NCBI RefSeq assembly: GCF_013033965.1
Contig: NZ_WQFE01000001.1
Span: forward strand, 620,001 to 684,000
DNA length: 64,000 nucleotides
Origin: Ruegeria atlantica
GTDB lineage: Bacteria > Pseudomonadota > Alphaproteobacteria > Rhodobacterales > Rhodobacteraceae
Reading direction: 5' to 3'
The position numbers and the translations under genes are program-made. Below the pieces are notes generated by a model. It worked only from the letters and a program-made list of their open reading frames with translations. It did no database searches and was not told where the DNA came from. Position 1 is the first letter of the stretch. Each line of letters begins with the position of its first letter. This document shows positions 44,501-53,437 of this stretch, piece by piece.

Positions 44501-45828
44501 TCAGCAGCATCCCGGTACGGGGCGGGCTTACCGTACGGCACGTTGATGCCGCCATAACGGCGCACGCGAACGTTGCACTGTTCGGCGTGCCCAACAAAGC
44601 CCTCCAGCATACACAGACGCGAGCCGTATTCGCCGATCAGCGTTGCCGCCTCATCGGTCAAAACTTTCTGATAGCTGTGAGTTTTCAGGTACTTCCCAAC
44701 CCAAAGACCGCCCGTGTAACGCCCGGCTTTCTTGGTGGGCAGGGTGTGGTTGGTGCCGATCACCTTGTCGCCATTTGATACATTGGTCCGTGGTCCAAGG
44801 AACAACGCGCCGTAGCAGGTCATATTTTCAAGGAACCAGTCATCGCGGTCCGTCATCACCTGCACATGTTCCGAGGCAATATCATCGGCGACTTGCAACA
44901 TCTCATCATAAGTATCGCAGACAATCACCTCGCCATATTCGTCCCACGACACTTTCGCAGTGCCCGCGGTCGGCAGAATGCCCAGCAAACGATCGACCTC
45001 GAGCAATGTACTCTCTGCCAGTTTGCGCGAGTTGGTCAGCAAAACGCAGGGGCTGTTATACCCGTGTTCGGCCTGCCCCAGCAGGTCAGTCGCGCACAGC
45101 TCCGCGTCTGCTGCGGTTTCGTCCGCAATGACCATCGTCTCTGTCGGCCCTGCAAACAGATCGATACCTACACGGCCGAACAGTTGCCGCTTGGCCTCGG
45201 CCACGAAAGCGTTTCCAGGGCCGACCAGCATGTGCACCGGGTCGATGGTTTCAGTGCCCAGCGCCATCGCGCCAATCGCTTGAATACCGCCCATAACATA
45301 GATCTCATGTGCCCCCCCCAGATGCATTGCGGCAATCACCGCCGGGTTCGGTTTACCCTTGAACGGGGGCGTACAGGCGATGATCCGAGGCACTCCAGCC
45401 ACCGAGGCTGTCGCCACCGACATATGGGCCGAGGCCACCATCGGAAACTTGCCACCTGGGACGTAACAACCCACTGACTGCACAGGGATATTCTTGTGCC
45501 CCAGGATGACGCCCGGCAGGGTCTCGACCTCGATATCCAGCATCGAGTCGCGCTGCGCCTGGGCAAAGTTGCGCACCTGTTCCTGCGCGAATTTGATATC
45601 GGCCAGTTCGCGGTCGGTCAGTTGCCCGATCAGGTCATCGATTTCCTGCTGCGACAAGCGGAAAGAGGGCGGCGAGTAATTGTCGAACTTCTCGCTCAGG
45701 TCTCGCACAGCGGCATCGCCTCGGGTTTCGATATCCTTCAGCGTGGCTTCAACCACGGCTCGGGTTTTGGCATCATCTTCCGCCCGGTCGGCGTCAGACT
45801 TACCGCGTTTGAGATACTCAATCGCCAT
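44497..45828 (-). CDS. Histidinol dehydrogenase-family alcohol/aldehyde dehydrogenase
   Basis: The 443-residue protein is a HisD paralogue: [54 protein letters not shown] and the metal-binding LLGQAEHG are conserved. Enzymes of this family oxidise a primary alcohol through the aldehyde to an acid with two NAD, as in histidinol and in sulfopropanediol dehydrogenase (HpsN). The location in a solute-degradation operon, not a his operon, argues for a catabolic substrate. ATG 45828 starts [11 protein letters not shown]; 37 further codons upstream run into protein C and are rejected. Confidence 0.92.
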   Translation of the reverse strand: MAIEYLKRGKSDADRAEDDAKTRAVVEATLKDIETRGDAAVRDLSEKFDNYSPPSFRLSQQEIDDLIGQLTDRELADIKFAQEQVRNFAQAQRDSMLDIEVETLPGVILGHKNIPVQSVGCYVPGGKFPMVASAHMSVATASVAGVPRIIACTPPFKGKPNPAVIAAMHLGGAHEIYVMGGIQAIGAMALGTETIDPVHMLVGPGNAFVAEAKRQLFGRVGIDLFAGPTETMVIADETAADAELCATDLLGQAEHGYNSPCVLLTNSRKLAESTLLEVDRLLGILPTAGTAKVSWDEYGEVIVCDTYDEMLQVADDIASEHVQVMTDRDDWFLENMTCYGALFLGPRTNVSNGDKVIGTNHTLPTKKAGRYTGGLWVGKYLKTHSYQKVLTDEAATLIGEYGSRLCMLEGFVGHAEQCNVRVRRYGGINVPYGKPAPYRDAAE

Positions 45829-45838
45829 TTTCCAATCC

Positions 45839-46369
45839 TCAGTTTTCGGGCCGGGGCGGAAGTTTTTCCCCCCGGTCAAATGCTTCCCAGCCTTCGCCGT
45901 TGAAGAGGTCCACGCCCAATTGCGCCGCAACATGCGCAAAATCTACATTCACCCAGTTGTCGACGATCTTGCCGTCAACAACTTTCCAGAAATCCATGTA
46001 GCGGATCTCGACCCGCTTTCCGGTTGGCGCGATGCCCAGAAACTCACCCGAATGGGTCGCTTCCTGACGGCCGAAGGCAGCCGCCCATTCACCCATGTAC
46101 AGGCGTGCCTCATCAATGCAGGTCTTGTCCGAGAACGCCGCCTGAAACGGGCGCTGCCAGTTGTCCTGAAATTCTTTCAGGCCGGTCTTGGTGCCGCAGC
46201 CTTGATTGCCCATCCAGCGGAAGCCTTGGGTGAAGAATTCTCCGATATCGTCAATGCGGTGGTCGTTAAGGCCGTCGACCATGGTTTCGATCACGCGGCG
46301 CGTGTCTTCGGTTTTACTCATGTCCGTGTCGCGGGTTAGAACCGCTTGTTCGGGACGGGAACCTTTCAT
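45839..46369 (-). CDS. Single-domain NTF2/SnoaL-like protein C
   Basis: A 176-residue SnoaL-like protein with one domain: [40 protein letters not shown] and [20 protein letters not shown]. It corresponds to the second half of proteins B and D. AAAGGA upstream supports ATG 46369; an internal ATG at 46321 is possible but lacks a site. It lies 127 bases after the permease gene and 10 bases before the HisD-like gene. Confidence 0.88.
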   Translation of the reverse strand: MKGSRPEQAVLTRDTDMSKTEDTRRVIETMVDGLNDHRIDDIGEFFTQGFRWMGNQGCGTKTGLKEFQDNWQRPFQAAFSDKTCIDEARLYMGEWAAAFGRQEATHSGEFLGIAPTGKRVEIRYMDFWKVVDGKIVDNWVNVDFAHVAAQLGVDLFNGEGWEAFDRGEKLPPRPEN

Positions 46370-46496
46370 CTTTCTATCCTTTCAGGGTGCCGGGGTACGA
46401 GATGGGGAAATGAAACCCCTAGACTCAGAAAGTCCCTCGGCATCCTGTTCAGCGCCGGGTGGCGCGACATGGCGTTATGGCGCGAGTTACTGCTCA

Positions 46497-47651
46497 TCAG
46501 CCTTTGACCGCCCCGGCTGTCAGTCCGCTCACAATCTGGCGCTGGAAGATCAGAACAAGGAAGATCAGCGGCGCAGTGATCGACACGGCTGCGGCAACCG
46601 CGACCACTTGGTCGGTTGTTGTCGTCTCGCGGTTGAACATGCCGACGATGGCGGGAACCATGGTCTGGTTCTGCGCATCCAGCAGCAGTGCAGTGACAAG
46701 AAAGTCGTTATAGGCCAGCAGGAAGCTGAACAGGCCAGTGGTGATCACCCCCGGCCACATGACCGGCATGATCACGCGCCGGAAGGCCTGGAAGTGGCTG
46801 CAACCATCAACGCGGGCGGCTTCGTCCAGCTCTGCCGGGATATTCTGGAAGAACGAACGCAGCATCCAGATCGTGAATGGTTGATTGATTGCGACCAGAA
46901 CGGCGATCACCGCAAATGGCTTGCCGTAAAGTGTCGGTGCATTTTCACCCAGGATCGGGGCCAGCCATTCAGCCGAGTTGATGAACACCGGCAAATAACC
47001 AGCCACCAGCACCGAATGCGGCAGCGCCCGGAACACCAAAGCGACAATCAGGATCCAAAAAGCTAAAGTTGATCCAGACCGTGCCAGACCATATCCCGCC
47101 AACGTGCCGACGGTCAGCGACACGGTCACCACACCTGTTGTCACGATCAGTGAGTTCTTGAAGTTGTTTGAAAAGCCCCGGTCAATCCAGACGGTCTTGT
47201 AGTGTTCGGTGGTCAGGCCAAGCACGTCCTGACCCAAGGGGCCGAACCACGGGTTCAGCACGTTTAAAACGGCAGGCAGGACGACAAAGAACGCAAGCAG
47301 AAATCCAACCAGGACAACCAGCGCACCGATCACCCAGCCAAACCATTCTTGCTCGGGCCTTGTGTAAGACTTCACCATCGACGGCAGTTTCTTTGTGGCG
47401 ATCACAACGGTTGCCCAAATCACCGCAATGCCCAGAATGATATCCAGCAGCGACAAACCTTTGCCAACGCCCAGTGTGGCGGGCCCAAAAATCACGTTTA
47501 GCGCGTTGCTGTCGAAGGCATCGACGGGTGACTTGAAGCTCATCACCACGATCCAGAAGATCGGGAACGCCGCGATCAGGCACCACAGCGCGAGGAAGAT
47601 ATTTGAAGTCAACCGCAGGCCGAAAGGCTGGCGAAGCGCACGCGAGGACAT
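46497..47651 (-). CDS. Carbohydrate-type ABC permease 2 (extended)
   Basis: A 384-residue MalG/UgpE-type permease, about 100 residues longer than usual. The extra length is an N-terminal section with additional hydrophobic helices (DIILGIAVIWATVVIATKKL and VIGALVVLVGFLLAFFVVL) before the usual core; the EAA loop is DEAARVDGCSHFQAFRRVIM. AAGGAGGT lies before ATG 47651, overlapping the end of the first permease gene, so translation is efficient. Confidence 0.9.
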   Translation of the reverse strand: MSSRALRQPFGLRLTSNIFLALWCLIAAFPIFWIVVMSFKSPVDAFDSNALNVIFGPATLGVGKGLSLLDIILGIAVIWATVVIATKKLPSMVKSYTRPEQEWFGWVIGALVVLVGFLLAFFVVLPAVLNVLNPWFGPLGQDVLGLTTEHYKTVWIDRGFSNNFKNSLIVTTGVVTVSLTVGTLAGYGLARSGSTLAFWILIVALVFRALPHSVLVAGYLPVFINSAEWLAPILGENAPTLYGKPFAVIAVLVAINQPFTIWMLRSFFQNIPAELDEAARVDGCSHFQAFRRVIMPVMWPGVITTGLFSFLLAYNDFLVTALLLDAQNQTMVPAIVGMFNRETTTTDQVVAVAAAVSITAPLIFLVLIFQRQIVSGLTAGAVKG

Positions 47652-47652
47652 A

Positions 47653-48675
47653 TCAGTGACCTCCTTTATGATCACGCCATGTGCGGCGCAGTGGTAGGAT
47701 AAGTAGGATCACAACACCGATCATGGTCAGCATTGAGTTGGCCGAGGCCCGACTGATCGACCGGTTGCCCGCCTGATCCGGCGTCAGGTAGTCGAAGGTC
47801 AGCCATTGCAGCGAGATCACATAGCCTTGGCTCGAGAAACCTACGATCTCTTCGAAGACGCGGTAGCTGTCCATCAGGTGGATCATCGATACAAAGATGA
47901 TTAGCGGCATCAGATGCGGGATGACGATGTATTTCAGCCGCTGCCAACGGGTCGCCCCGTCAATCACAGCACTTTCAAGACTATCCTGATTGACCGTTTG
48001 CAGACCGGCATAGAAAATGATCGCTGCAAAGGGGGCGACGTGCCAGACGCGATAGAGCATCATCAGAATTTCGATGGTCCATGCCTGGGCAAACAGGGCT
48101 ATGTCACGGTTCAGCCACCATTCCATCATCGCGGTGAGAATTCCGTCACCTCGAAATAGCCAGTTGATCGACAGAACACCAATCACCGGGGTGATGATAA
48201 AAGGCAATAGAGAGACGAATATCACCGGACCGCGGATCGATCGCGCGGCATTGTTGATCAGGATCGCAATCCCAAGCCCGCAACCGACCACAAGTGGCAG
48301 AGTTATCAGCGTAAATGTCAGTGTAAACCGAAGGGCTTTCCAGAAGTTGATAGTCGACAGCACGTGCCAACTGCCATCGCTTATGGCACGCCAAGCACGC
48401 TCAGGCTCCAGAACGTTGCGATAGCTTTGCAACCCCACATACTGGGTTTGCGTGATGATCTCACCATGCTCATCCAGCTTTGGCTGCGACACCTTTTCGG
48501 TCACACAGCTCTGGGTCAGGAAGCCGGGGGTACAGGTTTCTTTTTCAACCGTCTCATAAATCGGCTGGGTGACATAGAAACTCTGCTTGAACACGCTGAC
48601 CAGCGGGAACGCGATGAAGAGAAGCATCATAAAGACAGAGGGACCGACAAAAGCGGCAAATGTCCGGAAATTCAT
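47653..48675 (-). CDS. Carbohydrate-type ABC permease 1
   Basis: The 340-residue MalF/UgpA-type permease has a periplasmic insertion after the first helix (QPIYETVEKETCTPGFLTQS with two Cys) that accounts for its extra length. The EAA loop is SLESAVIDGATRWQRLKYIV. It is followed one base later by the second permease gene. Confidence 0.92.
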   Translation of the reverse strand: MNFRTFAAFVGPSVFMMLLFIAFPLVSVFKQSFYVTQPIYETVEKETCTPGFLTQSCVTEKVSQPKLDEHGEIITQTQYVGLQSYRNVLEPERAWRAISDGSWHVLSTINFWKALRFTLTFTLITLPLVVGCGLGIAILINNAARSIRGPVIFVSLLPFIITPVIGVLSINWLFRGDGILTAMMEWWLNRDIALFAQAWTIEILMMLYRVWHVAPFAAIIFYAGLQTVNQDSLESAVIDGATRWQRLKYIVIPHLMPLIIFVSMIHLMDSYRVFEEIVGFSSQGYVISLQWLTFDYLTPDQAGNRSISRASANSMLTMIGVVILLILPLRRTWRDHKGGH

Positions 48676-48712
48676 GGCTCTGCCTTTCTAATGGTTCTCG
48701 AGGGAAAGGGAT

Positions 48713-48732
48713 GGGAGGACCGGAGCCCTCCC
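48713..48732 (-). terminator. Stem-loop after substrate-binding-protein gene
   Basis: GGGAGG (48713-48718) pairs with CCTCCC (48727-48732) around an 8-base loop, 10 bases after the binding-protein stop. No T-tract follows. It resembles the stem-loops after the other two binding-protein genes in this window (21803, 32342). Confidence 0.6.
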
Positions 48733-48741
48733 AAGAGAGGA

Positions 48742-49953
48742 TCAGTTGCTGATCAGACCCGCTTCTTTCGCGGCAGTGACGTAGTCTGCCTCGATATCGG
48801 CCAGCGTCGTCTGCGCGTCTTTGGCACCGGTCAGGTAGTCGGCCAGTCCGTTACCCAACGAGGTGTGCATGATGCCCATAGGACCGGAAGCCGGGTAAGC
48901 CTTGGCACCGCCTTCAGCGGACGCTGCAGCACCTGCAGCCAAAGGACCTGCCGAATAGGCCGTGCTCAGCCATACGGCGACATCGTTGTTCGCACTGACC
49001 ATATCGGTGTCCATGCCCTCAAGTGCGACGCGGAAGGCAGCATCAGCCTCTTCGTCGCTCATGTTCGAAGCCAGAACAATACCGTCCCACCAGATTGTGG
49101 TCGCCGGAACCGCTGATCCCATTGGAGCCGCGGCCATGGTCACCTTGCCCACCACCTGGCTTTCAGCTTCGTCGTTCATCGCGGCCGCACGGCTCGCCCA
49201 CAGGTTCGCCATGGCAATCTTGCCCTGCTGGAACTGCTGCTGAACATATGTCGAGTCGGAAACCAGATATTCCGGGTCCATATACTCGGTCATGGCTTTC
49301 AGGGTTTCCAGCGCCGCCACGCCCTGCTCGTTGTTGATTGCAGGCATGTTGCCGTCACCAAAGAACGATCCGCCCTCGCCGAGGTACATGTTGATGAATT
49401 CCTGACCAAGGTTCCAACCGGTCTTGAACGTCCCGCCAATGGGATAGTCCATGACGCCGGCTTCCTTGATCTTGGCAGCTGCGGAAAGAACATCGTCATA
49501 TGTTTTGGGCTCTTCGATGCCCAATTCAGCCAGAACATCGTCGCGATACATCAGGTGCTGCGCATTCACCATCATCGCGATGGCCATGGTCTTGCCATCG
49601 ACTTTGATCAACTGATTGGGCAGCAAATCCTGACCGTACTTCTCGACCAGATCGTCTAGCGGACGGATCGTACCGGCGTTGAGCAAAGGCACCAGAGTTG
49701 CGTTCGAAACACCGCCGATCTGATAAAGCGCCGGATCAGCCGCAAATGCCTCAGGTTGCTTTTCGCGGAATTCCTGGTCCAGCGAGGCACTGAAATTGCC
49801 GCATTCCGCCATCGCATCGGTGACCGCTTTCCAGGCTTCAAACCCGGCGGACAGCGACTTCAATGGCACGTCGTTTTCGAAGGCGCATTCCGCCCATGCG
49901 CCGGTGGCGGCGATGGACATGGCACCTGCCATAAGGATCGTCTTGAGTTTCAT
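48742..49953 (-). CDS. Carbohydrate-type ABC substrate-binding protein
   Basis: A 403-residue periplasmic protein with signal peptide (MKLKTILMAGAMSIAATGAW, cleavage after AWA) and a family 1 solute-binding fold. Visible features include PTIR-like opening segments, GGTFKTGWNLGQEFINMYL and FQQGKIAMANLWASRA. It would deliver the unknown substrate, probably a sugar or sugar acid given its UgpB-like type, to the permeases encoded after it. Confidence 0.92.
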   Translation of the reverse strand: MKLKTILMAGAMSIAATGAWAECAFENDVPLKSLSAGFEAWKAVTDAMAECGNFSASLDQEFREKQPEAFAADPALYQIGGVSNATLVPLLNAGTIRPLDDLVEKYGQDLLPNQLIKVDGKTMAIAMMVNAQHLMYRDDVLAELGIEEPKTYDDVLSAAAKIKEAGVMDYPIGGTFKTGWNLGQEFINMYLGEGGSFFGDGNMPAINNEQGVAALETLKAMTEYMDPEYLVSDSTYVQQQFQQGKIAMANLWASRAAAMNDEAESQVVGKVTMAAAPMGSAVPATTIWWDGIVLASNMSDEEADAAFRVALEGMDTDMVSANNDVAVWLSTAYSAGPLAAGAAASAEGGAKAYPASGPMGIMHTSLGNGLADYLTGAKDAQTTLADIEADYVTAAKEAGLISN

Positions 49954-50001
49954 GCGTTTCTCCCTGTCAGGATCGGTCCGTCGTCGACGTCCGGACCGGT
50001 G

Positions 50002-51075
50002 TTAAGCCCGTTTGGGCTGTTCGTGGGGTTGTTCCCCAATCCGCGCACCGCTTTCAGCTTCAAAGAGGTGACAGATTTCTTTTGGCACCGAGAACGAGAC
50101 CGTCTCGCCAATCTCGGCGCGGAAGGCTTTATCGGCTTTGACCGATACCAGTGCACCGCCGACCCGGACCGAGATCATGGTCGCGTCGCCCAGCAATTCC
50201 AGCGTGTAAATGGGTGCTGTGATCTGACCCTGCCCTTCGGCAAGGCTGGCGTCTTCTGCGCGGAATCCCAGTGTCATTGGGCCGTCCGGAGCATCGACTG
50301 GAATTTCGACATGCTCGGCTCGGAACACGCCACCCGAAACCTCGCCATCCATCAAATTCATCGCGGGTGAACCGATGAAGCTGGCCACGAAAGTATTCGC
50401 CGGCATGTCGTAGATTTCCGTGGGGCTACCCACCTGCTGAACCACGCCCTGTTTCATCACCACAACGCGGTCGGCCAAGGTCATGGCCTCAATCTGGTCA
50501 TGGGTCACATAGATGGTGGTGACTGCCAACTCATGGCTCAGGTTCTTAATCTGCGCCCGGGTTGAAACCCGCAGCTTGGCATCCAGGTTCGACAGAGGCT
50601 CGTCCATCAGGAACACGTTGGGTTCGCGCACGATCGCACGAGCCAGTGCCACGCGCTGTCGTTGACCGCCCGACAGTTCAGCGGGCTTACGATGCAGGAA
50701 ATCGTCCAGCTCGACCATCGCGCTGGCGCGGCGCACCTTTTCGTCATGGGTCGACGGGTCGATCCCTCGTACTTTCAAAGGAAACCGGATGTTTTCGTAA
50801 ACGTTCATATTCGGGTAAAGCGCGTAGCTTTGGAACACCATCGCAACATCGCGGTCCTTGGGTTCCAGATCGTTGACCACGTTGCCATCGACCAGGATTT
50901 CACCCTCAGTCACATCCTCAAGGCCAGCAATCATGCGCATAGTGGTGGTCTTGCCGCAGCCCGAGGGTCCCAGCAGCACCAGAAACTCGCGATCTGCAAT
51001 CGTCAGGTCGAAATTGTGGACCCCAACGAATGAGCCCCACCGCTTGCCGACGTTCCGCAATTGAATTTCCGCCAT
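50002..51075 (-). CDS. Carbohydrate-type ABC ATP-binding protein (UgpC/MsmK type)
   Basis: The 357-residue ATPase has Walker A LGPSGCGKTT, signature [18 protein letters not shown], Walker [28 protein letters not shown] and a C-terminal TOBE domain (LGFRAEDASLAEGQG). It is the first gene of the operon; the palindromic operators lie 22 and 76 bases upstream of its start. First position for the ATPase is unusual compared with the more common binding-protein-first order. Confidence 0.93.
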   Translation of the reverse strand: MAEIQLRNVGKRWGSFVGVHNFDLTIADREFLVLLGPSGCGKTTTMRMIAGLEDVTEGEILVDGNVVNDLEPKDRDVAMVFQSYALYPNMNVYENIRFPLKVRGIDPSTHDEKVRRASAMVELDDFLHRKPAELSGGQRQRVALARAIVREPNVFLMDEPLSNLDAKLRVSTRAQIKNLSHELAVTTIYVTHDQIEAMTLADRVVVMKQGVVQQVGSPTEIYDMPANTFVASFIGSPAMNLMDGEVSGGVFRAEHVEIPVDAPDGPMTLGFRAEDASLAEGQGQITAPIYTLELLGDATMISVRVGGALVSVKADKAFRAEIGETVSFSVPKEICHLFEAESGARIGEQPHEQPKRA

Positions 51076-51096
51076 GGTGCCCCCTGCAAGGAATCA

Positions 51097-51116
51097 TTTT
51101 GCATACGTTTGCAAAA
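51097..51116. promoter_or_regulatory. LacI operator 1 (left, imperfect palindrome)
   Basis: TTTTGCATACGTTTGCAAAA matches the perfect palindrome at 51151 in 19 of 20 bases. It is 22 bases upstream of the ATPase gene, where bound repressor would block the leftward operon. Confidence 0.85.
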
Positions 51117-51150
51117 CTGTAATTCCCAAATAACAAATCAGGCAAGACTT

Positions 51151-51170
51151 TTTTGCATACGTATGCAAAA
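51151..51170. promoter_or_regulatory. LacI operator 2 (perfect 20-bp palindrome)
   Basis: TTTTGCATACGTATGCAAAA is a perfect 20-bp inverted repeat with a central CG, the standard shape of LacI-family operators. It lies 54 bases (about five turns) from operator 1 and 59 bases before the rightward SnoaL-like gene, suiting joint control of both directions, perhaps with looping. Confidence 0.88.
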
Positions 51171-51228
51171 CTACCCCAAGCACCCGACTCACTTTGGCCT
51201 CGCGCCGCTCGTAAAACAACTGACCACA

Positions 51229-52242
51229 ATGGCAAATATCGTGACCTTTCAGACAGAAAAAAAACTTGTCTCCGCGTTTCACTCCGCGTTGGATTCCGCG
51301 ACGCAGCAGGAAGTCCCGGAAGTTATAAGCCGCTTCTGCACCGCAGAACTGAAGTGGCGCGGCTTCCATCCATTCAATGAAATCAATGGCGCCGAGCAGG
51401 TTGCCCGGCAATTCTGGGAACCCTTAAAAAGCAGCCTGACTAACATCCAGAACCGTGTAGATGTCCTGTTTGCCGGGCAAAACTCACTACGGGAAGCCTC
51501 TGACGTTTGGGTCGTATCCATGGGGCATCTGATGGGGCTGTTTGACCGACCCTGGCTAGGCATCCGCCCAACTGGCAAGCTGGCATTCCTGCACTATTGT
51601 GCATTTCACAAAGTCGCGGGGGGCAAGATTGTCGAAACCGCGATGTACTTCGACATACCGCACCTGATGGTTCAAGCCGGACAGAACCCGTTTCCCCCTC
51701 AAACAGCGGCGCATCTGGTGCAACCTGGACCAATGCCGCATGATGGCCTGCTACTGACCGAGCAACCCATTGAAGAAGGCCAGAAGACGCTGGCGGTCAT
51801 CAATGCGATGATCTCGGATCTAGGCCAATGGGACAGTGGATTGTCGCTTGAGGATGAATTGGCCCGGACATGGCATCAGGACATGATCTGGTGGGGACCC
51901 GAAGGGATCGGCGCGACATACACGATAGAACGCTATGCCAAACAACACTCCGGACCGTTTCGTGCAGCTTTCTCAGACCGATCAAAAACAAATCACATCT
52001 GCCGCCTGGCCGAGGGGCACTATGGTGGTTTCTTTGGCTGGCCAAACTTCACGGCCACCCCATCTGGCGGATTCATGGGCATGCCTGCCACTGGAAAACC
52101 CGGCGAATTCAGGGTGATCGATATCTATCGCCGCGCAGGCGACAAACTGGCCGAGAACTGGATCTTCATCGACCTGTTGCATTTCTGGAAAGGGCAAGGT
52201 GTCGATATTCTGGAACGCACCACGGGGATCGAAACACCATGA
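51229..52242 (+). CDS. Double NTF2/SnoaL-like protein D
   Basis: A 337-residue two-domain SnoaL-like protein related to protein B: WLGIRPTGKLAFLHYCAFHK and KIVETAMYFDIPHLMVQAGQ in the first half, IWWGPEGIGATYTIERY and ENWIFIDLLHFWKGQGVDIL in the second. ATG 51229 (MANIVTFQTEKK) was chosen; 56 further open codons upstream lie in the operator region and cannot be coding. No strong Shine-Dalgarno precedes it. It overlaps the lactonase gene by four bases, so the two act together. Confidence 0.88.
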   Translation: MANIVTFQTEKKLVSAFHSALDSATQQEVPEVISRFCTAELKWRGFHPFNEINGAEQVARQFWEPLKSSLTNIQNRVDVLFAGQNSLREASDVWVVSMGHLMGLFDRPWLGIRPTGKLAFLHYCAFHKVAGGKIVETAMYFDIPHLMVQAGQNPFPPQTAAHLVQPGPMPHDGLLLTEQPIEEGQKTLAVINAMISDLGQWDSGLSLEDELARTWHQDMIWWGPEGIGATYTIERYAKQHSGPFRAAFSDRSKTNHICRLAEGHYGGFFGWPNFTATPSGGFMGMPATGKPGEFRVIDIYRRAGDKLAENWIFIDLLHFWKGQGVDILERTTGIETP

Positions 52243-53114
52243 GAATAGATGCGCATCACCACCTGTGGGACCTCACTGCAGTTAACTACCCCTGGCTCAT
52301 GGAAAAAGGCGTCGCGCGCTTTTTTGGCGACCCTTCGCCTATACAACGCAACTATTTGCTGCAGGAATTTCGCGCAGACGCCGAAGCCGAGGGTTTCGGC
52401 GCCTCGGTGCATATTCAGGTCGGCGCGGCCGACCCCTGGACCGAAGCACAATGGGTGCAGTCCATAGCCGATCAGTTCCCCGACTGGCCGTTGGTGCAAG
52501 TGGCGTTTTGCGATCTGACCGCTGACGATCTGGACACGCAGCTCGACCGGCTTCAAACCTTGCCTTCGGTGCGCGGCATTCGCCAGATCATTGGTCGGGC
52601 TCCGGGTGAGGATGCAATCACAGGCACAAACGCACTGCTTGAAGATCCAAAGTTTTTGGCTGGCCTTAAACAACTGGGCGCGCGCGGCCTTTCTTTTGAT
52701 CTGCAACTGCTGCCCGCGCTTATGGAGCAAACCGCAAATGTAATGTCCCGAGCTCCGGAAACCCAAGTTGCTCTTTGCCATGCAGGATCCCCCCATGACC
52801 GAACGGCGCAAGGATTGCAGAACTGGGCGGATGCGTTAAAGGGGTTGTCAAACCTCCCGCAGGTCTACTGCAAGCTCTCCGGCCTTGGGATGTTTGATCA
52901 TGGCTGGAGCGCAGAGAGTGTCTCGCCAATCGTTTCAACCTGCTTGTCACAATTTGGCGCTGATCGCTGCATGTTCGGATCGAATTTTCCGGTCGATAGC
53001 CTCACGTCAACTTACAAAGACCTAGTGTCCCGACAACAAGAACTCATTCCGTGCCCGCTTCAAGACGCTGTGTTCCATGACACATCAAAGCGCTTCTACC
53101 GTTTTGACCGGTGA
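52239..53114 (+). CDS. COG3618-type amidohydrolase (sugar lactonase-like)
   Basis: The 291-residue TIM-barrel metallohydrolase has the N-terminal metal motif DAHHHLWD, a middle histidine in LCHAGSPHD and GSNFPVDS near the C terminus with the last metal-binding aspartate. This family includes L-fuconolactonase, L-rhamnonolactonase, galactarolactone hydrolase and 2-pyrone-4,6-dicarboxylate lactonase. YCKLSGL is another typical segment. ATG 52239 overlaps the stop of protein D (ATGA). With an SDR and a HisD-like dehydrogenase in the divergent operon it fits an oxidation-lactone-hydrolysis route. Confidence 0.9.
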   Translation: MRIDAHHHLWDLTAVNYPWLMEKGVARFFGDPSPIQRNYLLQEFRADAEAEGFGASVHIQVGAADPWTEAQWVQSIADQFPDWPLVQVAFCDLTADDLDTQLDRLQTLPSVRGIRQIIGRAPGEDAITGTNALLEDPKFLAGLKQLGARGLSFDLQLLPALMEQTANVMSRAPETQVALCHAGSPHDRTAQGLQNWADALKGLSNLPQVYCKLSGLGMFDHGWSAESVSPIVSTCLSQFGADRCMFGSNFPVDSLTSTYKDLVSRQQELIPCPLQDAVFHDTSKRFYRFDR

Positions 53115-53437
53115 GAAACATATGCACCAGTATCCTCGGACGTCACTTCCAATTGACCGCTTTGTCTACGCAGCAAGTTGCGGCGTCCCACCCCGCCCGC
53201 CGATTACAGGATCAAAGGGGTGTTTTATTCCCATGGACATGCAACGAGAGCACTATGGAATGTCATGAAATCTGTGGCTCGATCGACCGACAGAACCGCA
53301 TGAATTTGGGAATCGCGACTTTCAAATCTGACTCAATCAAAGGTGGCCCAACCCCATACAAACAGCCGTTTTTATCGAAAGACTAACTCATATCCTTGAG
53401 CTCGGCCCACAGCGCGTATTTTGAATATTGCGCGCAA
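53115..53437. other. Gene-free spacer
   Basis: No supported gene. A 91-codon frame is present but has no codon-use or family sign of being real. The stretch separates the lactonase gene from a convergent VOC gene; no clear terminator was found. Confidence 0.5.

Noticed and set aside
51061..51228. Extended N terminus for SnoaL-like protein D
   Set aside because: The extension would translate through both palindromic operators and has no homologous look; the family start is at 51229.
53111..53386. A 91-codon rightward frame after the lactonase gene
   Set aside because: No ribosome site, unusual composition and no motif; treated as non-coding.
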